The notes under the pieces are model-generated. The model was not told where the DNA came from. It did no database searches and was given only the letters and a program-made list of their open reading frames with translations. 64,000 nucleotides of DNA from Chitinophaga varians. Lineage in GTDB: Bacteria; Bacteroidota; Bacteroidia; Chitinophagales; Chitinophagaceae. Within the stretch, counting starts at the first letter, position 1. The number at the start of each line of letters is the position of its first letter. A program made the position numbers and the translations under genes. The stretch lies in assembly GCF_014529945.1 (NCBI RefSeq), contig NZ_JACVFB010000002.1, positions 434,001-498,000 on the forward strand. The letters run 5' to 3'. This document shows positions 34,247 to 42,144 of the stretch, in pieces.

Positions 34247-36467
34247 ATTTATGTTTGTTCCATTGTTCCATCAAAAGACGGGCTATCAGATAACACACCG
34301 TAGACTCGGCACCCTGGTTCTGGTTAACATTATTACGTTCCAGACCATCATAGCATCCATAGGTAAGCGGGTTGTAGACCAACTGCTTGAGATGATTATT
34401 TCCCAGGTACCAGCTGAAGGCGACGCGCATCTTTTCGAGGTATAAATGGTTTTTAGTAATGTTGTAAAAAGTGTCCAAAGCCAACATGGTATAGGCTACT
34501 TCGATAGATTGCTCACCACCCGCATCGCTGGCAGGGGGTGTGTTTTTATGGTACCATGTTTTATTGCTGATGACTTTCATATAGCTATCAGTAAAGGTCT
34601 TGCTACAAAGGAACGCCAGGCTTTCTTCTGCGGTCTTACGATAGGTGGCGATGCCCGTTACCTGATAAGCCATCATCATGGCTTCCGGGATAACAGCATT
34701 GCCGTAGGTAAGGCTGGATTCAAACCATTTCCAGTTATCATCTGCCTCCACCGTATAATGTCCCTGCAATCCGGAGGCCAATTTATTGAGGAGGTCTGCC
34801 ACCTGGTCCGTTTTCCGGTATTGCATCGAATAAAACAGTCCCTTCATGGCGAAAGCAATGGCCCTTGGCGACGAGAGGCTGTCAATCCAGCGCAGGCAGG
34901 GCCTGAAAAGAGACAGCAACTCCTGTATCATGTCGAAAGATAAGACCCTGTGGCAGGACAGGGCGTATCCCAGCGCCCAAACCGTGCGGCCATTGGCATC
35001 TTCCAGATTTACTTCTTCGTTCTGGCTGGTGAAATTTCCGTCTTTGTCCACATAGTTGAGGAAGCGTCCGGAAGGTTTACGACAGCCTGCTATAAAGCGA
35101 ATGTATTTGCGGATCAGGGAATCCGCGAAAGTACTGGGTTTGATGGTAGTGATATACATGCAGAGCGCGATGAGTGCCCGGGCGTTGTCATCCAGGGTAT
35201 ACCCGTGAGATGGGTCCGGCACATCATGACGGGCAAACTGCAGCATGCCCAGTTCATCTGTAAGGCGGTCTATATGGTCCAGATAAGGTGCCGGCAGGTT
35301 GGGCATGGTCACCTTATTATCATCCAGCACTTCGCTGAACATCGCCATATGTGCGATGGCCACGTTGTCCCAGATAGAGTTGCGTGTTTTCTCAATAGCG
35401 TTGCGGCTCATGCGCTGGCGCAGTTCGGGGTTACCGAGCAGGTTCATCGCGGCATCTGTCAGTTGTTCCGCGTTGTTGAAATCGATCAGGCAGCCGCAGC
35501 TATCGTCCAGCATCTCTTTCGCCTGCACAAAGGCCGTGGAAATAACGGCGCAACCGGCGCTCATGGCGTACACGAAGGTACCGCTTACAGCCTGATGCGG
35601 GTCTTTCGATGTGAAAAGGTAAATATCCGTTAGTGACAAATAATCCAGTAAAGTATTGAGCGACAGATAAGTATTGACAAACCGTACGTTGTTTTCCAGG
35701 TGATATTCCTTCACCATTTCTTCTAATCGCTCGCGGTAGCGTTCTCCTTCTCGCGTCAGGATGACGGGGTGAGTTTTACCTAAAATAAGATAGAGGGCAT
35801 TGGGATATGTTTTGACAATCTCTTTCATGGCCCTGATGCCGGTTTCCAGCCCTTTATTTTCGCTTAAAAGACCGAAGGTGCTAAGCACCATTTTATCTTC
35901 AAGATCATATTGTTTTTTGAGGGCATTCACATCGTCGATGATGTGAGCATGGGTACCATGGGGGATATGAACTATTTTACCTGCCGGCACCTGATAAACA
36001 TCGCGGAGCAGGTTTACCGAGGAGCGGGTCATGGCCGTCACTTTCGTTGCCAGTGCGCCGATCAGGCTTACCACCTTCAGGCATTTCTGGTCCGGGAAAG
36101 GGAGCACGGTATGAAAACGGACGATAAAGGGTTTGTCCAGCAATGACAGCATGGCCAGCAGATTATGTCCATATTCGCCACCATACAGGCCAAACTCGTG
36201 TTCAAAGCAGAGCAGGTCTATTTTAGGATTATCATTGACCTGCTGCGCAAAAGCGATGCAGCTGTCGATGTCGAAAGGATTTACGGTATACGTGACCGGT
36301 GACTGTTTATCTGCCCATGGTTTTCCTGACTCTTCCAGTGCACAGATTTCGATATTCAGTTTTCCGGCGAAGCTTTTGTCCAGCGCGTTGATCAGATCTT
36401 GCGCAAATGTAGCGATGCCGCACTCACGGGGCGGAAATGATGATACAAAAAGCAAGTTTTTAGTCAT
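34191..36467 (-). CDS. Glycosyltransferase family 4 fused to a helical glycosidase-like domain
   Basis: A 758-residue cytosolic protein. Residues 1-385 are a GT-B glycosyltransferase of the GT4 type: FPPRECGIATFAQDL at 11-25, VHIPHGTHAH, TFGLLSENKGLETGIRAM and the sugar-nucleotide site SGTFVYAMSAGCAVISTAF. Residues 390-750 form an all-helical domain with DPSHGYTLDDNARALIAL, DDNWKWFESSLTYGNAV and ESTVCYLIARLLM, resembling (alpha/alpha)6 sugar-processing enzymes. It may build and trim a glucan or a trehalose-like osmolyte, but the substrate is unknown. The 3' end overlaps a receiver gene, and the group continues to an NtrC regulator, which suggests regulated, stress-linked synthesis. Confidence 0.88.
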   Translation of the reverse strand: MTKNLLFVSSFPPRECGIATFAQDLINALDKSFAGKLNIEICALEESGKPWADKQSPVTYTVNPFDIDSCIAFAQQVNDNPKIDLLCFEHEFGLYGGEYGHNLLAMLSLLDKPFIVRFHTVLPFPDQKCLKVVSLIGALATKVTAMTRSSVNLLRDVYQVPAGKIVHIPHGTHAHIIDDVNALKKQYDLEDKMVLSTFGLLSENKGLETGIRAMKEIVKTYPNALYLILGKTHPVILTREGERYRERLEEMVKEYHLENNVRFVNTYLSLNTLLDYLSLTDIYLFTSKDPHQAVSGTFVYAMSAGCAVISTAFVQAKEMLDDSCGCLIDFNNAEQLTDAAMNLLGNPELRQRMSRNAIEKTRNSIWDNVAIAHMAMFSEVLDDNKVTMPNLPAPYLDHIDRLTDELGMLQFARHDVPDPSHGYTLDDNARALIALCMYITTIKPSTFADSLIRKYIRFIAGCRKPSGRFLNYVDKDGNFTSQNEEVNLEDANGRTVWALGYALSCHRVLSFDMIQELLSLFRPCLRWIDSLSSPRAIAFAMKGLFYSMQYRKTDQVADLLNKLASGLQGHYTVEADDNWKWFESSLTYGNAVIPEAMMMAYQVTGIATYRKTAEESLAFLCSKTFTDSYMKVISNKTWYHKNTPPASDAGGEQSIEVAYTMLALDTFYNITKNHLYLEKMRVAFSWYLGNNHLKQLVYNPLTYGCYDGLERNNVNQNQGAESTVCYLIARLLMEQWNKHKYVTTKKENREPVRIGFNG

Positions 36468-37022
36468 TGGTCAAAAATTTTAAGGCTTTCATCCACAACG
36501 GACCATTGGGTGTCCGGGATGTAAGCTTTTCAAATATCAATCCAACGCCCACCTACTGCTTTTTAGCGAATTCATCGAACTAAAACTGTGGAAAATTCTC
36601 CCCATATGTTCATCCCGTTTTTTCCCGATGTGGAAACATTTTTTAGTGTCAATCGTACACGTTTAGATTTCATTAACAGTTTGTATACTTATTTATGATT
36701 ATAATTGTAAATGATTTGTTATGGCAAGCGAAATAGCGAAGGCAGGCCGTAACCTTCCAATTCAGTTAATTTACGGCTAAATCAAATGATGGTAACAGTA
36801 AAAAGACCGGGAATTATCATCAATTAAAATATTTACAAAAAACTAAAAAATGTATACAATTTTGTTAATTGTCCAAACTTGCTTATTTTTAAATTCATAA
36901 CCATATCTGACCAAATTAACCAGAGATTAACACACTCCTTTTGACACGTTTTAGTTTTTAAGTATCGGCGATTTGAAACAGGATCAAAATCTATCTATTC
37001 ATTATAAAACCTTACCGCGCTT
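36468..37022. other. Long A/T-rich intergenic region with a candidate promoter
   Basis: These 555 bases separate the divergent GT fusion and the small protein at 37023. No gene was seen. A plus-strand promoter candidate is TTTG (36861-36864), 19 bases, TATTTTTA (36884-36891), seven of eight matches; it would leave a 5' leader of about 125 bases. The middle (36600-36900) is strongly A/T-rich. Confidence 0.45.
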
Positions 37023-37301
37023 ATGCGACATATTGCATGTACCCTCAACGTGGATGGAGTCCCCACTAAAATCAACATCCGGAAAGTAGCCAAAGAAAGA
37101 AGATTCCTGGCGATTGTAGATCAGACAGTAACAGAATACATCATTTCTGACGAGACCAATGAAGTGGAATATTATGAAGGACCGAAATTAGATAACTATC
37201 TCTTTGAGAAAATAGCTGCTCTTATCAAACAGTATTTTCCCAAAGTAAAAGCGATTGTTAAAGTAGGGGAAGATAATTATGAGGACTATGACGACTACTA
37301 G
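37023..37301 (+). CDS. Small conserved-looking protein of unknown function
   Basis: A 92-residue protein, not recognised. It has an N-terminal beta-rich segment (MRHIACTLNVDGVPTKINI), a central YEGPKLDNYLFEK and a very acidic C-terminus ending EDYDDY. There is no signal peptide or membrane helix. The clean start after a promoter-like leader, even codon use and stop 15 bases from the convergent gpsA gene support a real gene. The acidic tail may bind cations or a basic partner, which is only a guess. Confidence 0.65.
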   Translation: MRHIACTLNVDGVPTKINIRKVAKERRFLAIVDQTVTEYIISDETNEVEYYEGPKLDNYLFEKIAALIKQYFPKVKAIVKVGEDNYEDYDDY

Positions 37302-37316
37302 TCGTCAGTCCTCGTA

Positions 37317-38345
37317 TCAGATAAAACCTTTTTCAAGAGAGAGGAAGGCTTCAGAAGGATGCACCTGCTGCCATAATACTGCGTATACAGCCTGCGCGAC
37401 GGGCATTACTGCTCCTATTTCCTTATTCATCTCAAACATACATTTGCTCGCATAATACCCCTCTGCAATCATATTCAGCTCCAATTGCGCAGCTTTTACA
37501 GAATATCCTTTGCCGATCATATTACCGAAAGTCCTGTTCCTGCTATGCAGGGAATAACAGGTCACCAGCAGATCACCGAGATAGGCGCTGGCGCTGTAAT
37601 TATGCACTACCGGTTCACTCCCGCGCTGCTCCGCCTTCTGCGCTTCATACTGCTCCAGGAAAGCCTGCATCTCCCGGAAGCAGTTGGTGATATACACGCT
37701 CAGAAAATTATCGCCATACTCCAGCCCATGTGCAATGCCCGCTCCCAGCGCATAGATATTTTTCATCACTGCTGCCAGCTGTACGCCAATCATATCCGTA
37801 TTGACGATGGTTTGCAAATAACTGCCGGTAAATTTATCGGCAATCGCCTGTGCCGCTTCCTGATGAACACCGGAAAAGGTAAGATAGGAAAGCTTTTCAT
37901 TGGCCACTTCTTCCGCATGGCATGGCCCGGTGATGGTAAAATAATGCGCCGGCGGAAGCTGGAAGCGCTCTTCCAGGTATTCATTGATCAACTGGTTATT
38001 GCCGGGCACCAACCCTTTAATGGCCGAAACTACTTTTTTTCCTTCCAGCGCTGACGATGACAGCTGGTCCAACACATCTATCAGGAAAGCAGAAGGAACA
38101 GCCAGTACGATCTCGTCGCACGCCGCTACCACAGCATTTACATCGCTGCTGAGCGACAGCAGGCTGGTGTCAAAATATACAGAAGTCAGGTAATGTTTGT
38201 TATGATGGCGCTGTTGCATATGCCGGATGGTGTCTTCATTGCGGATCCACCAGTGGATATGCTGTCCATTGTCTGTCAGTATTTTGGCCAATGCAGTGGC
38301 CCAACTGCCACTACCGATAATACCAATGCGATTCTCCTTGCTCAC
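37317..38345 (-). CDS. gpsA: NAD(P)-dependent glycerol-3-phosphate dehydrogenase
   Basis: GpsA makes sn-glycerol 3-phosphate from dihydroxyacetone phosphate for phospholipid synthesis, in the cytosol. The 342-residue protein has GIIGSGSWATALAKIL (8-23), LAVPSAFL, the catalytic-lysine region SAIKGLVPG and the helical C-terminal domain with AAVMKNIYALGAGIAHGLEYGDN. The start is a GTG at 38345 (MSKENRIG). A longer frame to 38408 would add residues encoded by the repeat element at 38376-38518 and is rejected. The gene is downstream of that hairpin, so it probably has its own promoter. Confidence 0.94.
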   Translation of the reverse strand: MSKENRIGIIGSGSWATALAKILTDNGQHIHWWIRNEDTIRHMQQRHHNKHYLTSVYFDTSLLSLSSDVNAVVAACDEIVLAVPSAFLIDVLDQLSSSALEGKKVVSAIKGLVPGNNQLINEYLEERFQLPPAHYFTITGPCHAEEVANEKLSYLTFSGVHQEAAQAIADKFTGSYLQTIVNTDMIGVQLAAVMKNIYALGAGIAHGLEYGDNFLSVYITNCFREMQAFLEQYEAQKAEQRGSEPVVHNYSASAYLGDLLVTCYSLHSRNRTFGNMIGKGYSVKAAQLELNMIAEGYYASKCMFEMNKEIGAVMPVAQAVYAVLWQQVHPSEAFLSLEKGFI

Positions 38346-38375
38346 AATGCTAATTTTACGCAAGATAGGAAATCT

Positions 38376-38518
38376 GTCACGCAAAGACGCAAAGCAGCAA
38401 AGACACAAAGTTTTTTGAGGCTAATAAGAAAACAAAGAAGGGAAGATCAAATTTGATCTTCCCTTCTTTGTTTTCTTTATTTTCTTTGTTGCTTTGCTGC
38501 TTTGCGTCTTTGCGTGAC
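38376..38518. repeat. 143-base nested palindrome with CACGCAAAGACGCAAAG arms
   Basis: Outer arms at 38376-38402 and 38492-38518 are perfect 27-base reverse complements. Inside, 38426-38477 is a perfect 52-base palindrome (26 bp per arm). A single strand would form one long hairpin. The last base belongs to the stop codon of the adaptor gene, so the element caps the ten-gene export operon and probably acts as its terminator. The CGCAAAGACGCAAAG word is a widespread intergenic repeat in bacteria. Confidence 0.85.
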
Positions 38519-39873
38519 TACTTCGCCTGCCCTTCAAAAAGTTTGTCTTTCGGCACCACTTTCACTTTTTTACCGTCGTTCAGGGTGCGGGAAACCGCGC
38601 TGTACGGGGCACTGATCACCTGATCACCGTCCTGCAAACCTGCCAGGATCTGGATATAGGAATCATCCTGCACACCTGTTTTTACGGGGATCATTTTCAC
38701 GGAGTTGTCTTTCTGCAGAATGAACACCACTTCATTCATCTCCGACTTATTTTTGGCGTCATCTTTTTTCTTATCTCCGCCGGTCTTGGTAGAATCCGCA
38801 TCGCGGGTAGTAACGGCGTTGATGGGTATTGCCAGCACATTATTCTCATGGCGGGTCTGAATATCCACGCTGGCGCTCATGCCCGGGCGGAAAGGAAATG
38901 CTTTATGGTGAGCGCTTTTCAGCAGATCAGCATATGATTCCGGAAGGATGCGGATGTGTACAATGTAGCTGGTCACCTGTTCAGCAGAAGAAGCCGTGGT
39001 GGCCGTAGCAGTGGCGGCGCCTTTGCTGGAGCTGGCAATTTGTGTCACGATCCCTTTGAAGCGACGGCCATTATAGGCATCTACCTCGATGAGGGCAGTA
39101 TCTCCGTATTTCACTTTCGGAATATCATTTTCTCCAACGTCCACCTGTACTTCCATGCGGCTAAGATCTGCGATGCGCAACATTTCCGTACCAGTCATCT
39201 GGGCGGTACCTACTACGCGTTCGCCCTTCTTTACATTGAGCAGGGAAACGATACCATTCATGGGAGCGGTAATAGTAGTACGGCCAAGGTTTTTATTGGC
39301 CTCTTTCAGGTTAGCCTGTGCGCTTTGCACGCCATATTTACTACTATTGATTTGCTGCGCCGCTGCGTTATAATCGGCCTGGGAAGCGAGGTAAGTGGCT
39401 TCGCTGGTTTCAAATTCTGAGCGGGAAATTACTTTCTGGGAAAGCAATTCTTTATTACGAAGATAAGCGGCCTTGTTCTGGTCGAGGCGGGCTTTGTAGG
39501 AATTGAGCGCAGCAGCGGTGTTGGCCAGCTGTGCCTGTGACTGGCTTACAGAGGCCATCGCCTTGTCCACCATAGAGCCATAAATATCACCGTAAATACG
39601 GGCCAGTACCTGGCCTTTGGCAACAGTGTCACCTTCGAGCACGGTCAGCTCTGTTATCTCACCGGATACGTCGGAGCTTACTTTTACTTCTATTTCGGGA
39701 TAAATTTTTCCGCTGGCAGTCACTACCTCGATGATATTCTTCTTCTCTGCTTTGTCTACAGCTACGTTCTGCAATTCTTCCTTACCAATAACACCCGAAG
39801 CCTTTAAAACAATGAGCAAAATAACAAGTAAACCTAAGCCCGTGAGCCAAAAAAGGGTCTTTTTCTTCTTCAT
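38518..39873 (-). CDS. HlyD/RND-type periplasmic adaptor (second adaptor)
   Basis: A 451-residue membrane-fusion protein. An N-terminal anchor helix (8-25) is followed by a lipoyl half-domain (about 55-90), a long periplasmic hairpin (about 100-215) rich in Ala, Gln, Ser and Lys, the second lipoyl half (TTITAPMNGIVSLLNVKKGE), a beta-barrel (about 245-330) and a C-terminal membrane-proximal domain. It links an inner-membrane transporter to TolC. A Lys/Asp-rich insert near 355-375 is unusual but short. It is the last gene of the operon, 23 bases after TolC, and its stop is inside the hairpin repeat. Confidence 0.92.
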   Translation of the reverse strand: MKKKKTLFWLTGLGLLVILLIVLKASGVIGKEELQNVAVDKAEKKNIIEVVTASGKIYPEIEVKVSSDVSGEITELTVLEGDTVAKGQVLARIYGDIYGSMVDKAMASVSQSQAQLANTAAALNSYKARLDQNKAAYLRNKELLSQKVISRSEFETSEATYLASQADYNAAAQQINSSKYGVQSAQANLKEANKNLGRTTITAPMNGIVSLLNVKKGERVVGTAQMTGTEMLRIADLSRMEVQVDVGENDIPKVKYGDTALIEVDAYNGRRFKGIVTQIASSSKGAATATATTASSAEQVTSYIVHIRILPESYADLLKSAHHKAFPFRPGMSASVDIQTRHENNVLAIPINAVTTRDADSTKTGGDKKKDDAKNKSEMNEVVFILQKDNSVKMIPVKTGVQDDSYIQILAGLQDGDQVISAPYSAVSRTLNDGKKVKVVPKDKLFEGQAK

Positions 39874-39896
39874 AAAGCAGTTTATTACCTGGCGTT

Positions 39897-41249
39897 TTAC
39901 AGGGATATTCTCTGGTCCCGGTAAAATTCCAGCAATTTCATTTTGAAAATATAGTCGTACTGTGCCGAGACTTTATCAATCTGGGCTTTGAACAATCTGG
40001 TTTGCGTTGTGATATAATCAATGGTGTTCATTAATCCAATGTTAAAGCGTTTGGTGGCAAAGTCATACGCTTTTTGGGCAGCCATTACGCCGGTAGCAGA
40101 AGCGTTGTATTTCTGCAGTGCGGCCACTGCATTGGCATGGGCGGTATAGATGTCCTGGCGTAGTTTCTGATTGTCCAGGTCGCGGGTCAGCTCCATGTTG
40201 TACACGTTTACCTTTGCTTTGGAAACGGCTGTCCGTTGCTGGTAGCCGTTAAACAGCGGGATTTTTAGACTTAGCCCTATATTTTTACCGAAGGTATTAT
40301 CCAGTTGTTTGTTAAATGGTATCAGCTTCCCGTCCATGCCATAGAAGTTATTCGCATAACTGGTGGAAAGCCCTCCCGTTAATGAAAGCGAAGGGAACAA
40401 CTGCCCTACGGCGGACCGGTAAGACCGGTAGGCACCTTTAATCCTGAGTTCATCTGACTTCACCAGCGGATAGGTAGTCAGCGCCGCGCTATACACCATT
40501 TCAGGGGCCATTTCGGCCAGTGGTGTCATTGGCAGGGAGGATATATTTTCCGGAATTTCCGGTACAAAAGGTATCTCAAAACTCAGGTTCAGATAGGCCT
40601 TCATTTGCAAGATAGCCAAAATTACGTCATTCTTGGCGGTCACCAGACTGGTACTGTCCGTTGCCAGCTGGGCTTCCAGATCTGCCTGGTTGCTTTCAGG
40701 AACAGAACCGGCGATCACCAGTTTTTTGGTATTGTCGAGGTTAGACAGCGTCTGCTTTACCTGTACCTCGTTTACTTTTACCTGTTCATTTTTCAGCAGG
40801 ATCTGCAGAAAAGCTGTTGCAACATTAAAAGCGAGGTCGTTACGGGCTTTTTGCAGCAGAAAACCATTGGATGCCACATCGTACCTGTTGGCCGCAATCA
40901 GGTTTTGTTTGGAGAACCAGTTAAACAAATCACCGCTCATATTAAGCTGTCCGCTTGCGTTGAAAACGGACTGGTTAATATAGGCGTTATCCTGAATGCT
41001 GGCAATACGACCATCAGAGTACCAGGCACTCACATTACTGTTAAAACTTGGAATCATACTGAGACGGCTTTGCTGTAGGGTCAGTTCAGCCAGTCGCTTT
41101 TGCACCTCCTGTTGTTTTACAGTGATGCTGTGTTCCATAGCATAATCCACACAACGTTTCAAACTCCACGTATCCTGCGCCACAGCCGGGGTTATGTTAG
41201 CAAAGATGCTGAAGAGCAGGAAAAACCCTGCGATTTGGGATATTCTCAT
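39897..41249 (-). CDS. TolC family outer-membrane efflux protein
   Basis: A 450-residue TolC-like protein that forms the trimeric outer-membrane and periplasmic tunnel. A signal peptide (1-25, after VAQ) is followed by two repeats of long helices with beta-strand hairpins: DYAMEHSITVKQQEVQKRLA in the first and KSDELRIKGAYRSYRSAVGQ in the second. The start ATG at 41249 (MRISQI) gives the signal peptide; the longer frame to 41357 adds residues without similarity. It is between the second ATPase and the second adaptor, completing a tripartite export set in the same operon. Confidence 0.92.
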   Translation of the reverse strand: MRISQIAGFFLLFSIFANITPAVAQDTWSLKRCVDYAMEHSITVKQQEVQKRLAELTLQQSRLSMIPSFNSNVSAWYSDGRIASIQDNAYINQSVFNASGQLNMSGDLFNWFSKQNLIAANRYDVASNGFLLQKARNDLAFNVATAFLQILLKNEQVKVNEVQVKQTLSNLDNTKKLVIAGSVPESNQADLEAQLATDSTSLVTAKNDVILAILQMKAYLNLSFEIPFVPEIPENISSLPMTPLAEMAPEMVYSAALTTYPLVKSDELRIKGAYRSYRSAVGQLFPSLSLTGGLSTSYANNFYGMDGKLIPFNKQLDNTFGKNIGLSLKIPLFNGYQQRTAVSKAKVNVYNMELTRDLDNQKLRQDIYTAHANAVAALQKYNASATGVMAAQKAYDFATKRFNIGLMNTIDYITTQTRLFKAQIDKVSAQYDYIFKMKLLEFYRDQRISL

Positions 41250-41403
41250 AACAGGCCAAAAATATAATAAATGTAAGGATAGTTTTCCTCGCTTCTTGAT
41301 AGAAGGCAAAATTTTGTTAGGTATGGTGTCATACCTTACGCCATGCGTATACAACATAGTCTTTTTTTTGGAGATTAATACTGATTAAGAACACCATCTG
41401 TCA

Positions 41404-42069
41404 TTATCCCTGTATATGTCCATCCCGGATCTGGATAATCCGGTTTCCATAGGTGGCATTCAGGTCAGAGTGGGTTACCTGTATAATGGTTATTTTATCC
41501 TGTTCATTGAGCTGTTTAAACAGTTCCATGATCACTTTCGCCTGATCAGAATGGAGGTTGCCCGTAGGCTCATCTGCCAGTATCACACGGGGCTCTGCAA
41601 CAATGGCGCGGGCAATCCCTACGAGCTGCTGCTGGCCACCGGAAAGCTGATTAGGGAAAAGGTCTTTTTTAGCGACCATATTAAACCGGTCCAGCACATC
41701 CGCTACTTTGCTCTTCCTTTCGGAACCGGAAAGGCTTTTATATAAAAGCGGGGTTTCAATATTTTCATAAACGGTCAGTTCATCAATCAGGTGATAAGCC
41801 TGAAAGACAAAACCGATGGCACCGCGGTGCAACTGCGTCCGTTTTTTCTCGTTCATTTTATCCACCCGTTCTCCCTGAAAGAGATATTGTCCGGCAGAAG
41901 GTTCTTCCAACAATCCCAGAATATGCAGCAAGGTGGACTTACCAGATCCGGAAGGTCCCATAATGGACACAAACTCGCCCTCTTCAATTGTCAGGTCAAC
42001 ATCTTTCAGGATCTCGTTTTTACCAAATCCTACCGGGTAATGCTTGGATATTTTCTGCAGTTGTATCAT
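41404..42069 (-). CDS. ABC transporter ATPase of the MacB/LolD type, altered signature and D-loop
   Basis: A 221-residue nucleotide-binding subunit. Walker [10 protein letters not shown] (38-46), Q-loop VFQAYHL, Walker B VILADEP with catalytic Glu167 and the H-loop VTHSD are intact. Two dimer-interface motifs deviate: the signature reads [14 protein letters not shown], with Leu149 where the paralogue has Arg, and the D-loop reads GNLHSD, with His173 where Asp is the rule. It may be a slow or regulatory partner. It follows the last permease by 75 bases and precedes TolC by 154 bases. It and the ATPase at 54323 are the only ATPases in the operon. Confidence 0.92.
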   Translation of the reverse strand: MIQLQKISKHYPVGFGKNEILKDVDLTIEEGEFVSIMGPSGSGKSTLLHILGLLEEPSAGQYLFQGERVDKMNEKKRTQLHRGAIGFVFQAYHLIDELTVYENIETPLLYKSLSGSERKSKVADVLDRFNMVAKKDLFPNQLSGGQQQLVGIARAIVAEPRVILADEPTGNLHSDQAKVIMELFKQLNEQDKITIIQVTHSDLNATYGNRIIQIRDGHIQG

Positions 42070-42144
42070 GATAATTTTTTTTGAATTTTGGACTTGCTTA
42101 CGATTTTCCGGTAAAGCAATATAAGTTCATTTCACCGGATCTTT

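Noticed and set aside
38346-38408. N-terminal extension of gpsA
   Set aside because: Most of it is encoded by the hairpin repeat and its flank; the GTG at 38345 gives the normal N-terminus.
38376-38518. CRISPR array
   Set aside because: The repeats are inverted, not direct, with no spacers, and no cas genes are present. No CRISPR was seen elsewhere.
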